In this document: in pieces, positions 9,781-18,561 of the stretch
Position numbering within the stretch: position 1 is the stretch's first letter
Layout of the letters: each line of letters opens with the position of its first letter
Source of the DNA: Myxococcales bacterium
GTDB taxonomy: Bacteria; Myxococcota_A; Polyangia; Palsa-1104; JAEUJZ01
DNA length: 64,000 nucleotides
Direction: 5' to 3'
Assembly (NCBI GenBank): GCA_016794505.1
Contig: JAEUJZ010000020.1
Span: 124,001 to 188,000 of the forward strand
Translations under genes and position numbers: made by a program
Notes under the pieces: model-generated
Databases searched by the model: none
What the model saw: only the letters and a program-made list of their open reading frames with translations
What the model was told of the DNA's origin: nothing

Positions 9781-12700
9781 ATGAAGTTCATGCAGCCGCC
9801 CGCGGTCGGCACCATCGTCGACCAGCGCTACTTACTTACCGAGTTTGTGGCCGAAGGCGGCATGGGCACGGTCTATCGCGCCCGCGATCTGCGACGGGGC
9901 GAAGCGGTCGCCCTCAAGCTCTTGCGCAGCCACGACAGCGCCACGCTGCAGCGCTTCTCGCGCGAAGTGCGCATGCTGCACGATCTGTCGCATCCCAACA
10001 TCGTCCGCTACATCGGCCATGGCCAGTTCGAAGGCGGAGCCCCGTACCTGGTCATGGAATGGCTCAGCGGCGAAGATCTAGCCGCTCGCCTCAAGCGCGG
10101 ACCGCTTGCGATCCGCGAAGTCATCGAGCTTGGAATCGCCATCACCAGCGCGCTCGCCGCGGCCCATCATCAGGGCGTCATCCACCGCGATATCAAGCCG
10201 GGGAACGTCTTTCTGGTCGACGGAAACGCCCAGCATGTGCGGCTGCTCGACTTTGGCATTGCTCGACCGTTTAGCGCAGCGGCTGCCACGCGCACCGGAA
10301 CCATCCTTGGCACGCCCGATTACATGGCGCCCGAACAAGTGCGCGGCGGACGTGAGATCGATGGCCGTTCTGATCTGTTCTCGCTGGGCTGCGTCCTGTT
10401 TGAAGCCCTCGCAGGGCGGCCCCCGTTTGCATCCGAACAAATGATCGCGGTGTTCGCCAAGATCTTGTTCGAACCAGCCCCCGATATCACCACGCTGCGC
10501 CAGCATGTTCCCCCGTCGCTGAGCTTGCTTCTTGGCCGCTTGCTCGACAAAGATCGCGAGCGGCGGCCGGCCAGCGCCGACGAGGTCTTGTCAGCCCTGC
10601 TCGCCATCCCGGCCAGTGCCCAAAGCAGTCCAACCGATGGTGATCGCAGCGAAGAACGCGGCCCGCTTCTGGCGCTGACCAGTCATGAACAGCGCCTGCT
10701 TTCGGTGGTGATCGCAGCCGGGCGACCGCTGAATATGGTGGACGCTCCGACGATCTCTGCATCCGGTGAGCGCGATCTTTTGAGCACTGCCAGCGGACTG
10801 GGTACCCCCTTTGGCGCACGCATCGAGTCTCTGCCCGACGGCACGCTGTTGGCCTTGCTCAGCGATCAGCCAACGGCCTTCGATCAAGCACGACAAGCCG
10901 CGCGCTTGGCTCTGCGCTTGCGCGAGCGCTGCCGCAAGCTGTTTGCTGCGGACCACACTCCTGTTTCCGTGCGCATCGCCGTCTGTACGGGTCGTGGCGA
11001 CTGGCAGCAGGGCATTCTCGACGCGGGCGCCATCGAACGCGCGCTGCTCTTGCTTTCGTCGATGCCCCACGCCGAAGCGGGAAGTGAAGCGCCCATTGTT
11101 CTTGACGATGTCACGCGTGGGCTCCTCGATGCTCGCTTCTTGACCGACGATCATTCGTTGATCGCTGAGCGTTCACCCAATGAATCCATCCTGGCAGCGC
11201 CCGCCCGACAGACGCCGTTTTTCGGGCGCGATCGCGAGATCGATCTTTTGCTCACGCTGCTGGGGGACAGCATCCATGAAGAGCGCGCCCGCGCCGTCGT
11301 CATCGTCGGTGAACCAGGTGTCGGCAAGTCGCGCCTGTCTTTGGAATTTTTGCGACGTGCGCAGCTGCGACACGAACGCATCTCGCTCTGGACCGCGCAA
11401 GGCGACTCGCTGAGCGCCGGCTCGCCGTTTGGCCTGCTTGCGCAGTCCGTGCGCCGCATCATGGCGCTGCGCGACGACGAAGCCAGTGCCCAAGCGCAGC
11501 TTTCGGCCTATATCCGCAAGCGCTTGCCGGTCTCTGAACAGCCGCGCGTCATCGAGTTTCTGCGCGAGCTTCTTTCGCTTTCGCCGCGTGCCACGCAAGA
11601 ACGCGAGCCGGCAAGTCCCGCCTTGGCCGCCGCGCGCATGGATCCGCAGCTGATGGGCGATCAGGTTCGCCGAGCTGTGCTCGATCTGCTGGAAGGCGAA
11701 TGCAAACTGCAGCCCGTCGTGTGGATCTTGGAAGATCTGCAGTGGGGCGATCAGCCCACCGTACGCCTGATCGATCTGGCCCTGCGCCAGCTCATCGAAA
11801 AGCCGTTCTTCGTCGTCGCCCTGGCCCGGCCGAACATCCACGATGTGATTCCGCGCTTGTGGGAAGGCCGCGACGTGCAAGAGATTCGTCTATCCACCTT
11901 GCCGCGCAAAGCCAGCGAGCGCATCGCCCGCGCGGTCTTGGGCCCAGCAGCCGCTAGTGATCTTGTGCAGGGCTTGGTCGAGCGCGCTGCAGGAAATCCG
12001 TTCTATCTCGAAGAGCTCTTGCGTGCGGCGCAGACGGGCGAGCTACACGAAGTGCCCGAGACCATCTTGGCGCTGGTGCAGTCACGCATCGAGCGCTTGC
12101 TGCCCGATGTGCGCCGCGCTCTGCGCGCGGCCTGCGTCTTTGGCATGGTGTTCTGGCGGGGTGGTGTCGCGCGCTTGCTCGGTGACCACGTCTCGGCGAG
12201 TCAGCTCAAGCACCTTTTGGAACAGTTGACGCATGCCGAGCTTGTGCTGCGGCGCCCGACATCCCACCTGGCTGGCGACGAAGAATACGCGTTCGCGAAC
12301 GCTCTGGTTCGCGAGGCAGCGCACGCCATGCTCACCGATCACGATCGTGCGCTGGGCCACCGCTTGGCCGCCGAGTTTCTCGAAGAAGCGGGCGAGTCTG
12401 ATCCGGCCTCGCTGGCGACGCACTGGGAACGCAGCGATCAACCGCAGCGCGCCATCGCGTGCTATGTGCGCGCCGCGTGGCTGGCTCTGGAAGGCAACGA
12501 TCTGGACGCGGTGTTCCGTCATGCCGAGCGCGCCATCGCCTGCGGAGCCAGCGGTGAGATCTTGGGTGAAGTCTGGGCAGCCCAAGCCGAAGCACATATG
12601 TGGCGTGGCGATCCTGAGCGCGCGATCACGTGTGGCAATGAATCGCTGCTGCACGTGCCGCCACGCAGCACGCGCTGGTTTCAAGTCATCGGCGTGCTGG

Positions 12701-13809
12701 CCATCGCCGCGGGGCGACATTCCAACGGCTATGAGCTGCAGCGGCTGTGCGATCTTCTGCGCGAGATCGGCGAGTCTGGCGAGTCGAGCGACGCCTTTAT
12801 CATCGCAGCGACCCGCACGACCATGCAGACCTACGTCGCGGGGGATTACCCGCGCGCCATCGCGCTGTTCAATGTCTTGCGGCCTCATATGCAAGCGGCA
12901 GCAGGCACGCGCTCGCCGGCTGCAGAGGCCATGGTCAGCATGCTGCGCGGCAGCGAAGCGACGATCAACTGGCAGTTCGACAAAGTACCGCTGCACTTTG
13001 AACACGCAGGAGATCTGTTCGAAGCGATTGGCGATCTGCGCAATGCGTATTCGCAGCGCCTGGATGCCGCGATCTTTTATTTAGATATCGCCAACTATGA
13101 GCGCGCTGAAGTGTTGCTGCGCCAGATTCTCGATCAAGCGGATCGCTATGGCTTTCATCGCCTGTCGAGCGTCGCCACGCGCAGCCTGGCCAGCGTCATG
13201 CGTCTGACCGGACGCGAAGATGACTGCGTGCAGTATGCCAAACGAGCGATCGCTCTGGCTGGGCCGAGCGGCGATCTGCGCGTCAGTGGCACCGCGCATG
13301 TGCTTCTGGCGCAGGTCGCTCTTTCGCGCGGCGATTTGACGCAGGCGGCCCTGGAAGCAGAACGAGCCATCGCCGATCTGGCCCACATCCCGCGCTTTTT
13401 GGCTCGCGCGCTGGCCGTGCAGAGCCGCATCAAGCTTGCGCAGGGCGATCTGGCATCCGCGCTGCGCGGCGCGGCGCAGGCCTTCGCTATCTTGCAGGCG
13501 CTGACGCGCCTTGGTACCGACGAGGTCTTGGTGCGCGTCTGTTATGCCGATGTGCTGGAAAAAATGGGCGTGGAAGCCTCGGCGCGCAACGTGCTCATGG
13601 AAGGCCGCACGCGTCTGCTCAAGCAGGCTCGCTGCATTGAAGATGTTGCCGCGCGCGAGCGCTTCTTGGCGCAGGCCGAATTCAGCGAGTTTCTTGCGCG
13701 CAGTGAAAAGCTGCTGCCGCCCCCTGCGCCGTCGCCGATCGCAGAGCCCGCGAGCTCTGCCAAGAACCTCGTGGTTACGCCGCAGGATACGAGCGACCGC
13801 GCCACGTAA
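9781..13809 (+). CDS. Ser/Thr protein kinase fused to a degenerate cyclase-like region, AAA ATPase and TPR repeats (PknK-like)
   Basis: 1342 residues. The kinase domain (about 15-275) has the catalytic Lys (K46 in VALKLL), HRDIKPGN (135-142) and DFG (157-159), so it should be active. Residues about 300-465 resemble the nucleotide-cyclase homology fold often found at this place, but I see no metal-binding Asp pair, so this part is probably non-catalytic. A large AAA/NACHT-like ATPase follows, with Walker A GEPGVGKS (510-517) and Walker B VVWILEDLQWGD (about 646-657). The remainder is TPR-like helices. The family links a signal to ATP-driven assembly or transcription control. The last 35 bases overlap the convergent glycosyltransferase gene. 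Confidence 0.93.
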   Translation: MKFMQPPAVGTIVDQRYLLTEFVAEGGMGTVYRARDLRRGEAVALKLLRSHDSATLQRFSREVRMLHDLSHPNIVRYIGHGQFEGGAPYLVMEWLSGEDLAARLKRGPLAIREVIELGIAITSALAAAHHQGVIHRDIKPGNVFLVDGNAQHVRLLDFGIARPFSAAAATRTGTILGTPDYMAPEQVRGGREIDGRSDLFSLGCVLFEALAGRPPFASEQMIAVFAKILFEPAPDITTLRQHVPPSLSLLLGRLLDKDRERRPASADEVLSALLAIPASAQSSPTDGDRSEERGPLLALTSHEQRLLSVVIAAGRPLNMVDAPTISASGERDLLSTASGLGTPFGARIESLPDGTLLALLSDQPTAFDQARQAARLALRLRERCRKLFAADHTPVSVRIAVCTGRGDWQQGILDAGAIERALLLLSSMPHAEAGSEAPIVLDDVTRGLLDARFLTDDHSLIAERSPNESILAAPARQTPFFGRDREIDLLLTLLGDSIHEERARAVVIVGEPGVGKSRLSLEFLRRAQLRHERISLWTAQGDSLSAGSPFGLLAQSVRRIMALRDDEASAQAQLSAYIRKRLPVSEQPRVIEFLRELLSLSPRATQEREPASPALAAARMDPQLMGDQVRRAVLDLLEGECKLQPVVWILEDLQWGDQPTVRLIDLALRQLIEKPFFVVALARPNIHDVIPRLWEGRDVQEIRLSTLPRKASERIARAVLGPAAASDLVQGLVERAAGNPFYLEELLRAAQTGELHEVPETILALVQSRIERLLPDVRRALRAACVFGMVFWRGGVARLLGDHVSASQLKHLLEQLTHAELVLRRPTSHLAGDEEYAFANALVREAAHAMLTDHDRALGHRLAAEFLEEAGESDPASLATHWERSDQPQRAIACYVRAAWLALEGNDLDAVFRHAERAIACGASGEILGEVWAAQAEAHMWRGDPERAITCGNESLLHVPPRSTRWFQVIGVLAIAAGRHSNGYELQRLCDLLREIGESGESSDAFIIAATRTTMQTYVAGDYPRAIALFNVLRPHMQAAAGTRSPAAEAMVSMLRGSEATINWQFDKVPLHFEHAGDLFEAIGDLRNAYSQRLDAAIFYLDIANYERAEVLLRQILDQADRYGFHRLSSVATRSLASVMRLTGREDDCVQYAKRAIALAGPSGDLRVSGTAHVLLAQVALSRGDLTQAALEAERAIADLAHIPRFLARALAVQSRIKLAQGDLASALRGAAQAFAILQALTRLGTDEVLVRVCYADVLEKMGVEASARNVLMEGRTRLLKQARCIEDVAARERFLAQAEFSEFLARSEKLLPPPAPSPIAEPASSAKNLVVTPQDTSDRAT

Positions 13810-14929
13810 CCGGCCGACCCATCACCGCTTGATAGGACGATGCGCACAAGATGTACGCCACCAGTGCGCCGCCCAGCGCACGTACGCCGCGCAGCGTCAC
13901 GCCGTATGTCATGCGCAGCGCGATGCGTCCCAGCCAGTCGGCGCCATACGTCAGCGCAGCGACGATAAGCAGCTTGCTGCCAAGCGCACCTGAGCCGCCC
14001 AGCGCGAGGTATGCAAGCGTTGCCAGCAAGGCCACAGGCGGCGTGCCATAGACCACAAGCAGCAGCAGCGCACCGATGGGCGCGAACCACTGCGATCCAC
14101 CCAGCGCGACGTGGAAGTTCTTTTTCCAGCCGGCAATCAGCGAACGCAGCGAGTCGTACATGCGCAGCTCGACGGTGTCGGTGGCCTGCACATAGGCCAG
14201 CGGAAAGCGCGCCTGCTTGATGCGCTGGGCCAAGCGCAGATCTTCCACCACCTCGCTGGCCACAGCGGCGTGACCGCCGATCTCTTCGTACGCCGGACGC
14301 GCAAAGAACATGAACGGGCCATAGCCGACGGCAACGTCCGAGTTCGGATCACGCACGCGAACCGGGTCGACGAACGTGAACAGGATCTGTGCGATCACCG
14401 GCTGCGCCGCGCGTTCCCAAAAGCTTCCCGCCAACAGGCGCGGCACCATGTTCACCAGGCCCGCTTTCGTCGACAGCGCAGCCAACACAGCGTGGCGCAC
14501 GGCATGTGGACGCAGACGCACGTCGGCATCCAAGAACAACACATAGTCACTTGTGACATCGCGGCTGCCAGACCACAGCGCGTGCGGCTTGCCCAGCCAC
14601 CCCTTGGGCAGCTCGGGGGCTGAGCGCGCTTCGACGCGGAGATCTTCGGCGGCGTGCTGCGCGATGATCTGCGGCGTGCGATCCGTTGAGTGATCGTCAA
14701 TCACGCGGATGCGCAGCGACGGATAATCCTGGGCGCGCAGCGCGGCGAGGCAGTCTCCGATGTTGCTTTCTTCATTGCGCGCTGGCACCAGCACTTGCAC
14801 CGAAGGCGGCTGCGCGGGCAGCGGCTGATCCAGCGCGACGTGCGTGGTTCGTGCGCGGTTCCACACGACGAGCAAGGCCATCAGCACATGACAGATGCCT
14901 ATGCCCAACAGGAAAGAGGTCAGCGACAT
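13775..14929 (-). CDS. Family 2 glycosyltransferase, membrane-bound (CrtQ/HpnB-like)
   Basis: 384 residues. A hydrophobic N-terminal anchor (about 4-23) leads into a GT-A domain: VLVPARNEE (47-55), RVIDDHSTD (75-83), the DXD motif LFLDADV (131-137) and the acid motif VVEDLRLAQR (227-236). The C-terminal third has several membrane segments. This layout resembles carotenoid or hopanoid-associated transferases that glycosylate lipids at the inner membrane. The gene starts 13 bases after the steroid 5-alpha-reductase-like gene, so the two form an operon, and a polycyclic or isoprenoid lipid acceptor is a reasonable inference. Its 3' end overlaps the end of the big kinase gene on the other strand by 35 bases. 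Confidence 0.88.
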   Translation of the reverse strand: MSLTSFLLGIGICHVLMALLVVWNRARTTHVALDQPLPAQPPSVQVLVPARNEESNIGDCLAALRAQDYPSLRIRVIDDHSTDRTPQIIAQHAAEDLRVEARSAPELPKGWLGKPHALWSGSRDVTSDYVLFLDADVRLRPHAVRHAVLAALSTKAGLVNMVPRLLAGSFWERAAQPVIAQILFTFVDPVRVRDPNSDVAVGYGPFMFFARPAYEEIGGHAAVASEVVEDLRLAQRIKQARFPLAYVQATDTVELRMYDSLRSLIAGWKKNFHVALGGSQWFAPIGALLLLVVYGTPPVALLATLAYLALGGSGALGSKLLIVAALTYGADWLGRIALRMTYGVTLRGVRALGGALVAYILCASSYQAVMGRPVTWRGRSYPAA

Positions 14930-14942
14930 AAGAGACCTTTGC

Positions 14943-15758
14943 TCAATACACGAACGGAATCAGCACGCGGCGATCGCTGGGGTACTCGGGAAAGCGCTCG
15001 CGATACCAGCGATGCGTCGACACAGCACGCGGGATCAGGTTGGCGACGCTCATAAGAAAGATGTACACGCCGGCCAAGGACCACGTCGCCAAGGCCCAGC
15101 CCGCCCACGCCAGAAGCTCGGTGAAATAGCTGGGGTTGGTGACGAAGCGAAACAGTCCGCCCTGCGGGATGCGATAGACGCGGGTGCCGCTTGCGATCTC
15201 TTCTTTGGTACGCAGACGGCGCAGGATGGCGTCGCTGTGAATGTTGCCGATGAGCGCCGCGTAATACAGCGTCACGCCGCACAGAAAGCGCGGATCGCAC
15301 AGCCAGTCCGTCGTGTAGTGCGTGCCCAAGCCCTCGCCGGAAAAGAAGCGCGCGTGCAGATAGCCGTGCAGCGATGTGGCCAGCCAGCCAAAGGCGACGA
15401 CCATCAGGCTGAAGCTGGCACTGGATCCGCGCGGCACACGCATAAACAGCGGAAATAGAAAGCCGCGGTTGCCATAGTGAATCAGCCACATGGCCAAGAA
15501 CAAAAGCGGCACTGGCTCGCTGCGTCGCGCGCCCTGCGCAAAGAAGAACAGGAAGCTCAGCGTCGCGGGCAGCTCCATCAGGAACCAGCCCAGCCGCGGG
15601 TCGAAGCTGAGCCCGAACTTCTGCGAGGCGAAGCGACCATACGGCGACGGAATGAACCAAGCGGCCAAGCTGACCGCCGCGACATAAGCAAAGGCCAGCG
15701 TCAACGTGATGTCATACGCTGGCTGACCGGTAAACGCGACGTGCGGAAGCGAGCTCAT
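14943..15758 (-). CDS. Steroid 5-alpha-reductase family protein (3-oxo-5-alpha-steroid 4-dehydrogenase-like)
   Basis: 271 residues from the ATG at 15758 (an in-frame TTG at 15767 is an alternative). The protein is polytopic and follows animal SRD5A1/SRD5A2 over nearly its whole length: SPYGRFA (38-44), MELPA with E62, AMWLIHYGNRG with Y95, DPRFL (155-159), NIHSDAILRRLR (172-183), YRIPQGGLF (195-203) and the C-terminal FPEYPSDRRVLIPF. In the human enzymes the equivalent Glu and Tyr hold the 3-oxo group and the Asn/His/Asp motif belongs to the NADPH site. The family reduces the delta-4 double bond of 3-oxo-steroids. The native substrate here is unknown. It is co-transcribed with a lipid-type glycosyltransferase. 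Confidence 0.9.
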   Translation of the reverse strand: MSSLPHVAFTGQPAYDITLTLAFAYVAAVSLAAWFIPSPYGRFASQKFGLSFDPRLGWFLMELPATLSFLFFFAQGARRSEPVPLLFLAMWLIHYGNRGFLFPLFMRVPRGSSASFSLMVVAFGWLATSLHGYLHARFFSGEGLGTHYTTDWLCDPRFLCGVTLYYAALIGNIHSDAILRRLRTKEEIASGTRVYRIPQGGLFRFVTNPSYFTELLAWAGWALATWSLAGVYIFLMSVANLIPRAVSTHRWYRERFPEYPSDRRVLIPFVY

Positions 15759-16047
15759 GGTCACCAAAGGAAGGCCATGCGTACCGCAGCCCCGTCGGAA
15801 ACGTCAACGCATTTTGCCGCAAGCTGTGCGCTGCAAACGTGAGCAAAGACCGCAAGCCGCAAGAGCGCCGCCGAGACCCAAAGAGGGCAAGCAGAGGACA
15901 GCGTCCGACGGGAGTTGGGCACGCCGAGCGCAGCAGATTGCACCAACAGACGCTTCGGCATCCTGTCGCGGGCCTGCAATTTTCGCTGCCGACCTGGGGC
16001 CCAAGGTGGTGATCGGCAGAGCGGTTCAGCCGACGCTTCCGAAGTCG

Positions 16048-16512
16048 TCAGCGCACAAGCAGGCTCGCTTGCTTGCGCGCGTTCTCGAAGCTGCGACGCT
16101 CGGCTGCAGGCAGCGCGACGCGGACGGCATCAAGGAAGCGCACCAAGCGTTCTTTCAGCCAGGCATCGGGGTGCAGGGCCTCTCCTTGGTCGCGGCGCTG
16201 GCGATAGTCGGCGGCACAGCTCGCCACGACCGCGGCACACTGCGCGGGCTCTGATTGGGGAGCGGCGCAGAACGGAAGCTCGCGGGAGCACTCGCGGGCG
16301 CAGCCTCGCAGCTCGCTACAGAACTGATAGAGCAGCCGTCGTCGCGAGTCCGCATCCAGCGCCGTGCCCATCTTTGCGATCGAGAGCACACCTTGGTACG
16401 CGCCTCGCTGATCTTCAGGCGAGACCTGAACGGGGCCTGATTCCGCAGCGATCGCGACGAAAGCCGAGAACATCCAGCTAGAGACAAAGGCGAGGAAGGC
16501 GATTTTTTTCAT
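16048..16512 (-). CDS. Small secreted Cys-rich protein, unknown function
   Basis: 154 residues from the ATG at 16512, chosen because it begins a clear signal peptide (MKKIAFLAF, cleaved near AIAAES); a longer frame to 16632 would add 40 residues in front of it. The mature part holds six cysteines within about 40 residues (about 68-108), suggesting disulphides, and a helical C-terminal end. I recognise no family. It lies alone between the 5-alpha-reductase gene and a divergent secreted-protein gene. Confidence 0.75.
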   Translation of the reverse strand: MKKIAFLAFVSSWMFSAFVAIAAESGPVQVSPEDQRGAYQGVLSIAKMGTALDADSRRRLLYQFCSELRGCARECSRELPFCAAPQSEPAQCAAVVASCAADYRQRRDQGEALHPDAWLKERLVRFLDAVRVALPAAERRSFENARKQASLLVR

Positions 16513-16695
16513 GGGTTTTTCTCGCGGCGATCCTTGCACATCTGCGCGCCAATCGAGCTCAATACAGGCCGCAGATTGCCGGAACGCTACGGCGAAGCCG
16601 GGCACAGGTGGCGCGACGGGCTGCGTCGGCAAATTTGTCTGGGGATGGCTTGTCGGCGTGACGCATGCGCGGCGTCTTGACCATCCAACTGAAAG

Positions 16696-18468
16696 ATGTC
16701 ACAGACTGAACGTATGAAGCGATCTCGAACGAGTCGTTCGTCGTTTGCCTTGGCAGCGGTTTCTGGGCTGGGCACGTTGGCCTTGACGATGGCGCCGGCT
16801 GGGGCGGTCGATCCCACCTGTCGCGTCGTCGAGGTTCGCTTCCAACCGCAAGGCTTTCCCAAGCAAAACACCCCAAGCGGCCGCGAGGAGCTAAGCCCGC
16901 AGATCGCGGTCTGGGTCGAAGCCGCGGAGGGAGCGTTTCGCAAAGACTTGTATGTGACGCGGGCCGTGGGCGTGTACGGCATCGGCAACCGACCGGGCTT
17001 GGACACGCTAAAGAGCCACTTCCGCTGGCCCTATGGCCGTCGACCGAGCTCGCTGCCGATCTGGGCGCATCGCCGCAACAAGACCTATGGCTTCGTCGTG
17101 ATGGGCGGGCGTTGTTCCAACAAGTATGACCCGGCCAACCCGACGCTGTCGTCGTGCCCAAAGGACTTCGCGGGCTTTTCTTCCGACGACGATCGCACGA
17201 TCGCCTACCACTTTCCGGTGTCGTCGGATGAGCCGTACTTCTGCTCTCCGTCGGGAAAAAAGACGCAGAACATCGGCGGCGTGGATGTCGTCAGCTGTGC
17301 CTCGTCGTTTTACGGCAGCAAGGGCTGGTATGCGTCGGGGTACACGTCGGTCTATCCACCGCGAGCCGACCTGAAGATCCAAGGCGGCAGCGATCACAGC
17401 GACGTCTTGCGTTTTGGTCGCGACAACGACGTGGCGGCGATCTCGGCAGCAACACCGCCCAACGGCAGGGTCGTTGATCCGCCCGTGCGCTGGTTCACCA
17501 ACTCGGGTGTTCCCGACGGTGACTACGTCATGTGGGTCGAGGCCAATATCGAAGGCGACTTCAACGCCTATTACCCGCCGGGCCAGTGCAAGCCGGACAT
17601 CAATGCCGAGTGGGATCACCTGGGACAGGACTACATCGGTCAGCCCTCGGTCGTGTACAAGGTGCCGTTCCGACTCGATCAAAGCGGCCGCATCGCGACG
17701 TCGGTGGACTATGCCGGCTATGCCGACCGCCTAGGCCGCAACGGCACGGTTCATCCGCCGGATAGCACCATCAGCCAAAGCGGCGGCTCGGGGGCGGATC
17801 GCTTCCGGGTCGTTGCCGACGAAAACGGCAGCTGGCGTGTCAAAGTCAGCGTCTCGCCGTGTGACCCAAGTACCTGCGAGATGCCGATGGCCCCCGCGGC
17901 GCTTGAGGTCGCGGATGTGACGGATGCGACGATGACGCTGCGCTTTCCGGTCCCCGATGGGCCGCCCGCGTCGTCGTACCAGGTTCGCTATCAAGTGGGC
18001 ATGCCGATCACCGATGAGAACTGGGATCGTGCGTCGCCCGCTCCGCCGACCAATCTTGCGCCTCCGGGGAACAAGGTCTCGACGCGCATCCTCGGTCTGT
18101 CTGCGCGCACCAAGTACTATGTCGCGGTGCGCCCCGTGAATCGCTGCGGCATGGTGGGGCCGATTACGACGGTCGAGGCCGAGACGCAGAACCCCAACTT
18201 TTACACCCTAAGCGGCTGCTTTGTGGCGACGGCGGCATACGGATCCGAGCTGGCACCGGAAGTCGATATGCTGCGGCGCTTCCGAGACGAGAAGCTGTTG
18301 ACGCATCCCATCGGACAGCTCGCAGTTGCGGGGTACTACTCAGTTAGTCCATCGCTGTCGACGGTGATCGCAGACAGCGACGGCCTGCGTGAGCTATCGC
18401 GGCGGGCGCTGCGGCCGGTGCTGACGGTGGCGCGAAACGTTCTGGGCAGTTCGGGGGGAAATCGCTAG
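16696..18468 (+). CDS. Secreted protein with fibronectin type III domain and CFI-box C-terminus
   Basis: 590 residues. The signal peptide ends near 38 (MAPAGAVDP). The central 350 residues are unfamiliar and contain several Cys pairs. About 400-500 is a fibronectin type III-like domain (SYQVRYQVG, then ILGLSARTKYYVAVRPVN). The last 85 residues begin CFVATAAYGSELAPEV and continue with LRRFRDEKLL and YYSVSPSL, which is the CFI-box C-terminal domain found on many Deltaproteobacterial exported proteins. No enzyme motif was seen. A role at the cell surface is likely. The start at 16696 or the in-frame ATG at 16714 would both give a usable signal peptide. Confidence 0.85.
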   Translation: MSQTERMKRSRTSRSSFALAAVSGLGTLALTMAPAGAVDPTCRVVEVRFQPQGFPKQNTPSGREELSPQIAVWVEAAEGAFRKDLYVTRAVGVYGIGNRPGLDTLKSHFRWPYGRRPSSLPIWAHRRNKTYGFVVMGGRCSNKYDPANPTLSSCPKDFAGFSSDDDRTIAYHFPVSSDEPYFCSPSGKKTQNIGGVDVVSCASSFYGSKGWYASGYTSVYPPRADLKIQGGSDHSDVLRFGRDNDVAAISAATPPNGRVVDPPVRWFTNSGVPDGDYVMWVEANIEGDFNAYYPPGQCKPDINAEWDHLGQDYIGQPSVVYKVPFRLDQSGRIATSVDYAGYADRLGRNGTVHPPDSTISQSGGSGADRFRVVADENGSWRVKVSVSPCDPSTCEMPMAPAALEVADVTDATMTLRFPVPDGPPASSYQVRYQVGMPITDENWDRASPAPPTNLAPPGNKVSTRILGLSARTKYYVAVRPVNRCGMVGPITTVEAETQNPNFYTLSGCFVATAAYGSELAPEVDMLRRFRDEKLLTHPIGQLAVAGYYSVSPSLSTVIADSDGLRELSRRALRPVLTVARNVLGSSGGNR

Positions 18469-18509
18469 GACCGAGGGGCGCGACCCGCTGCTGAGGAGCT
18501 CGATCAAGC

Positions 18510-18537
18510 AGCGGGCAGCGGGCAGCGGGCAGCGGGC
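18510..18537. repeat. Short tandem repeat, 7 bp x 4
   Basis: The heptamer AGCGGGC is repeated four times head to tail in the 93-bp gap between two convergent genes. It is outside coding sequence, so copy number could vary without effect on protein. No function is evident. Confidence 0.8.
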
Positions 18538-18561
18538 AGACTCGTTGGGCTGCGGCCGGGG

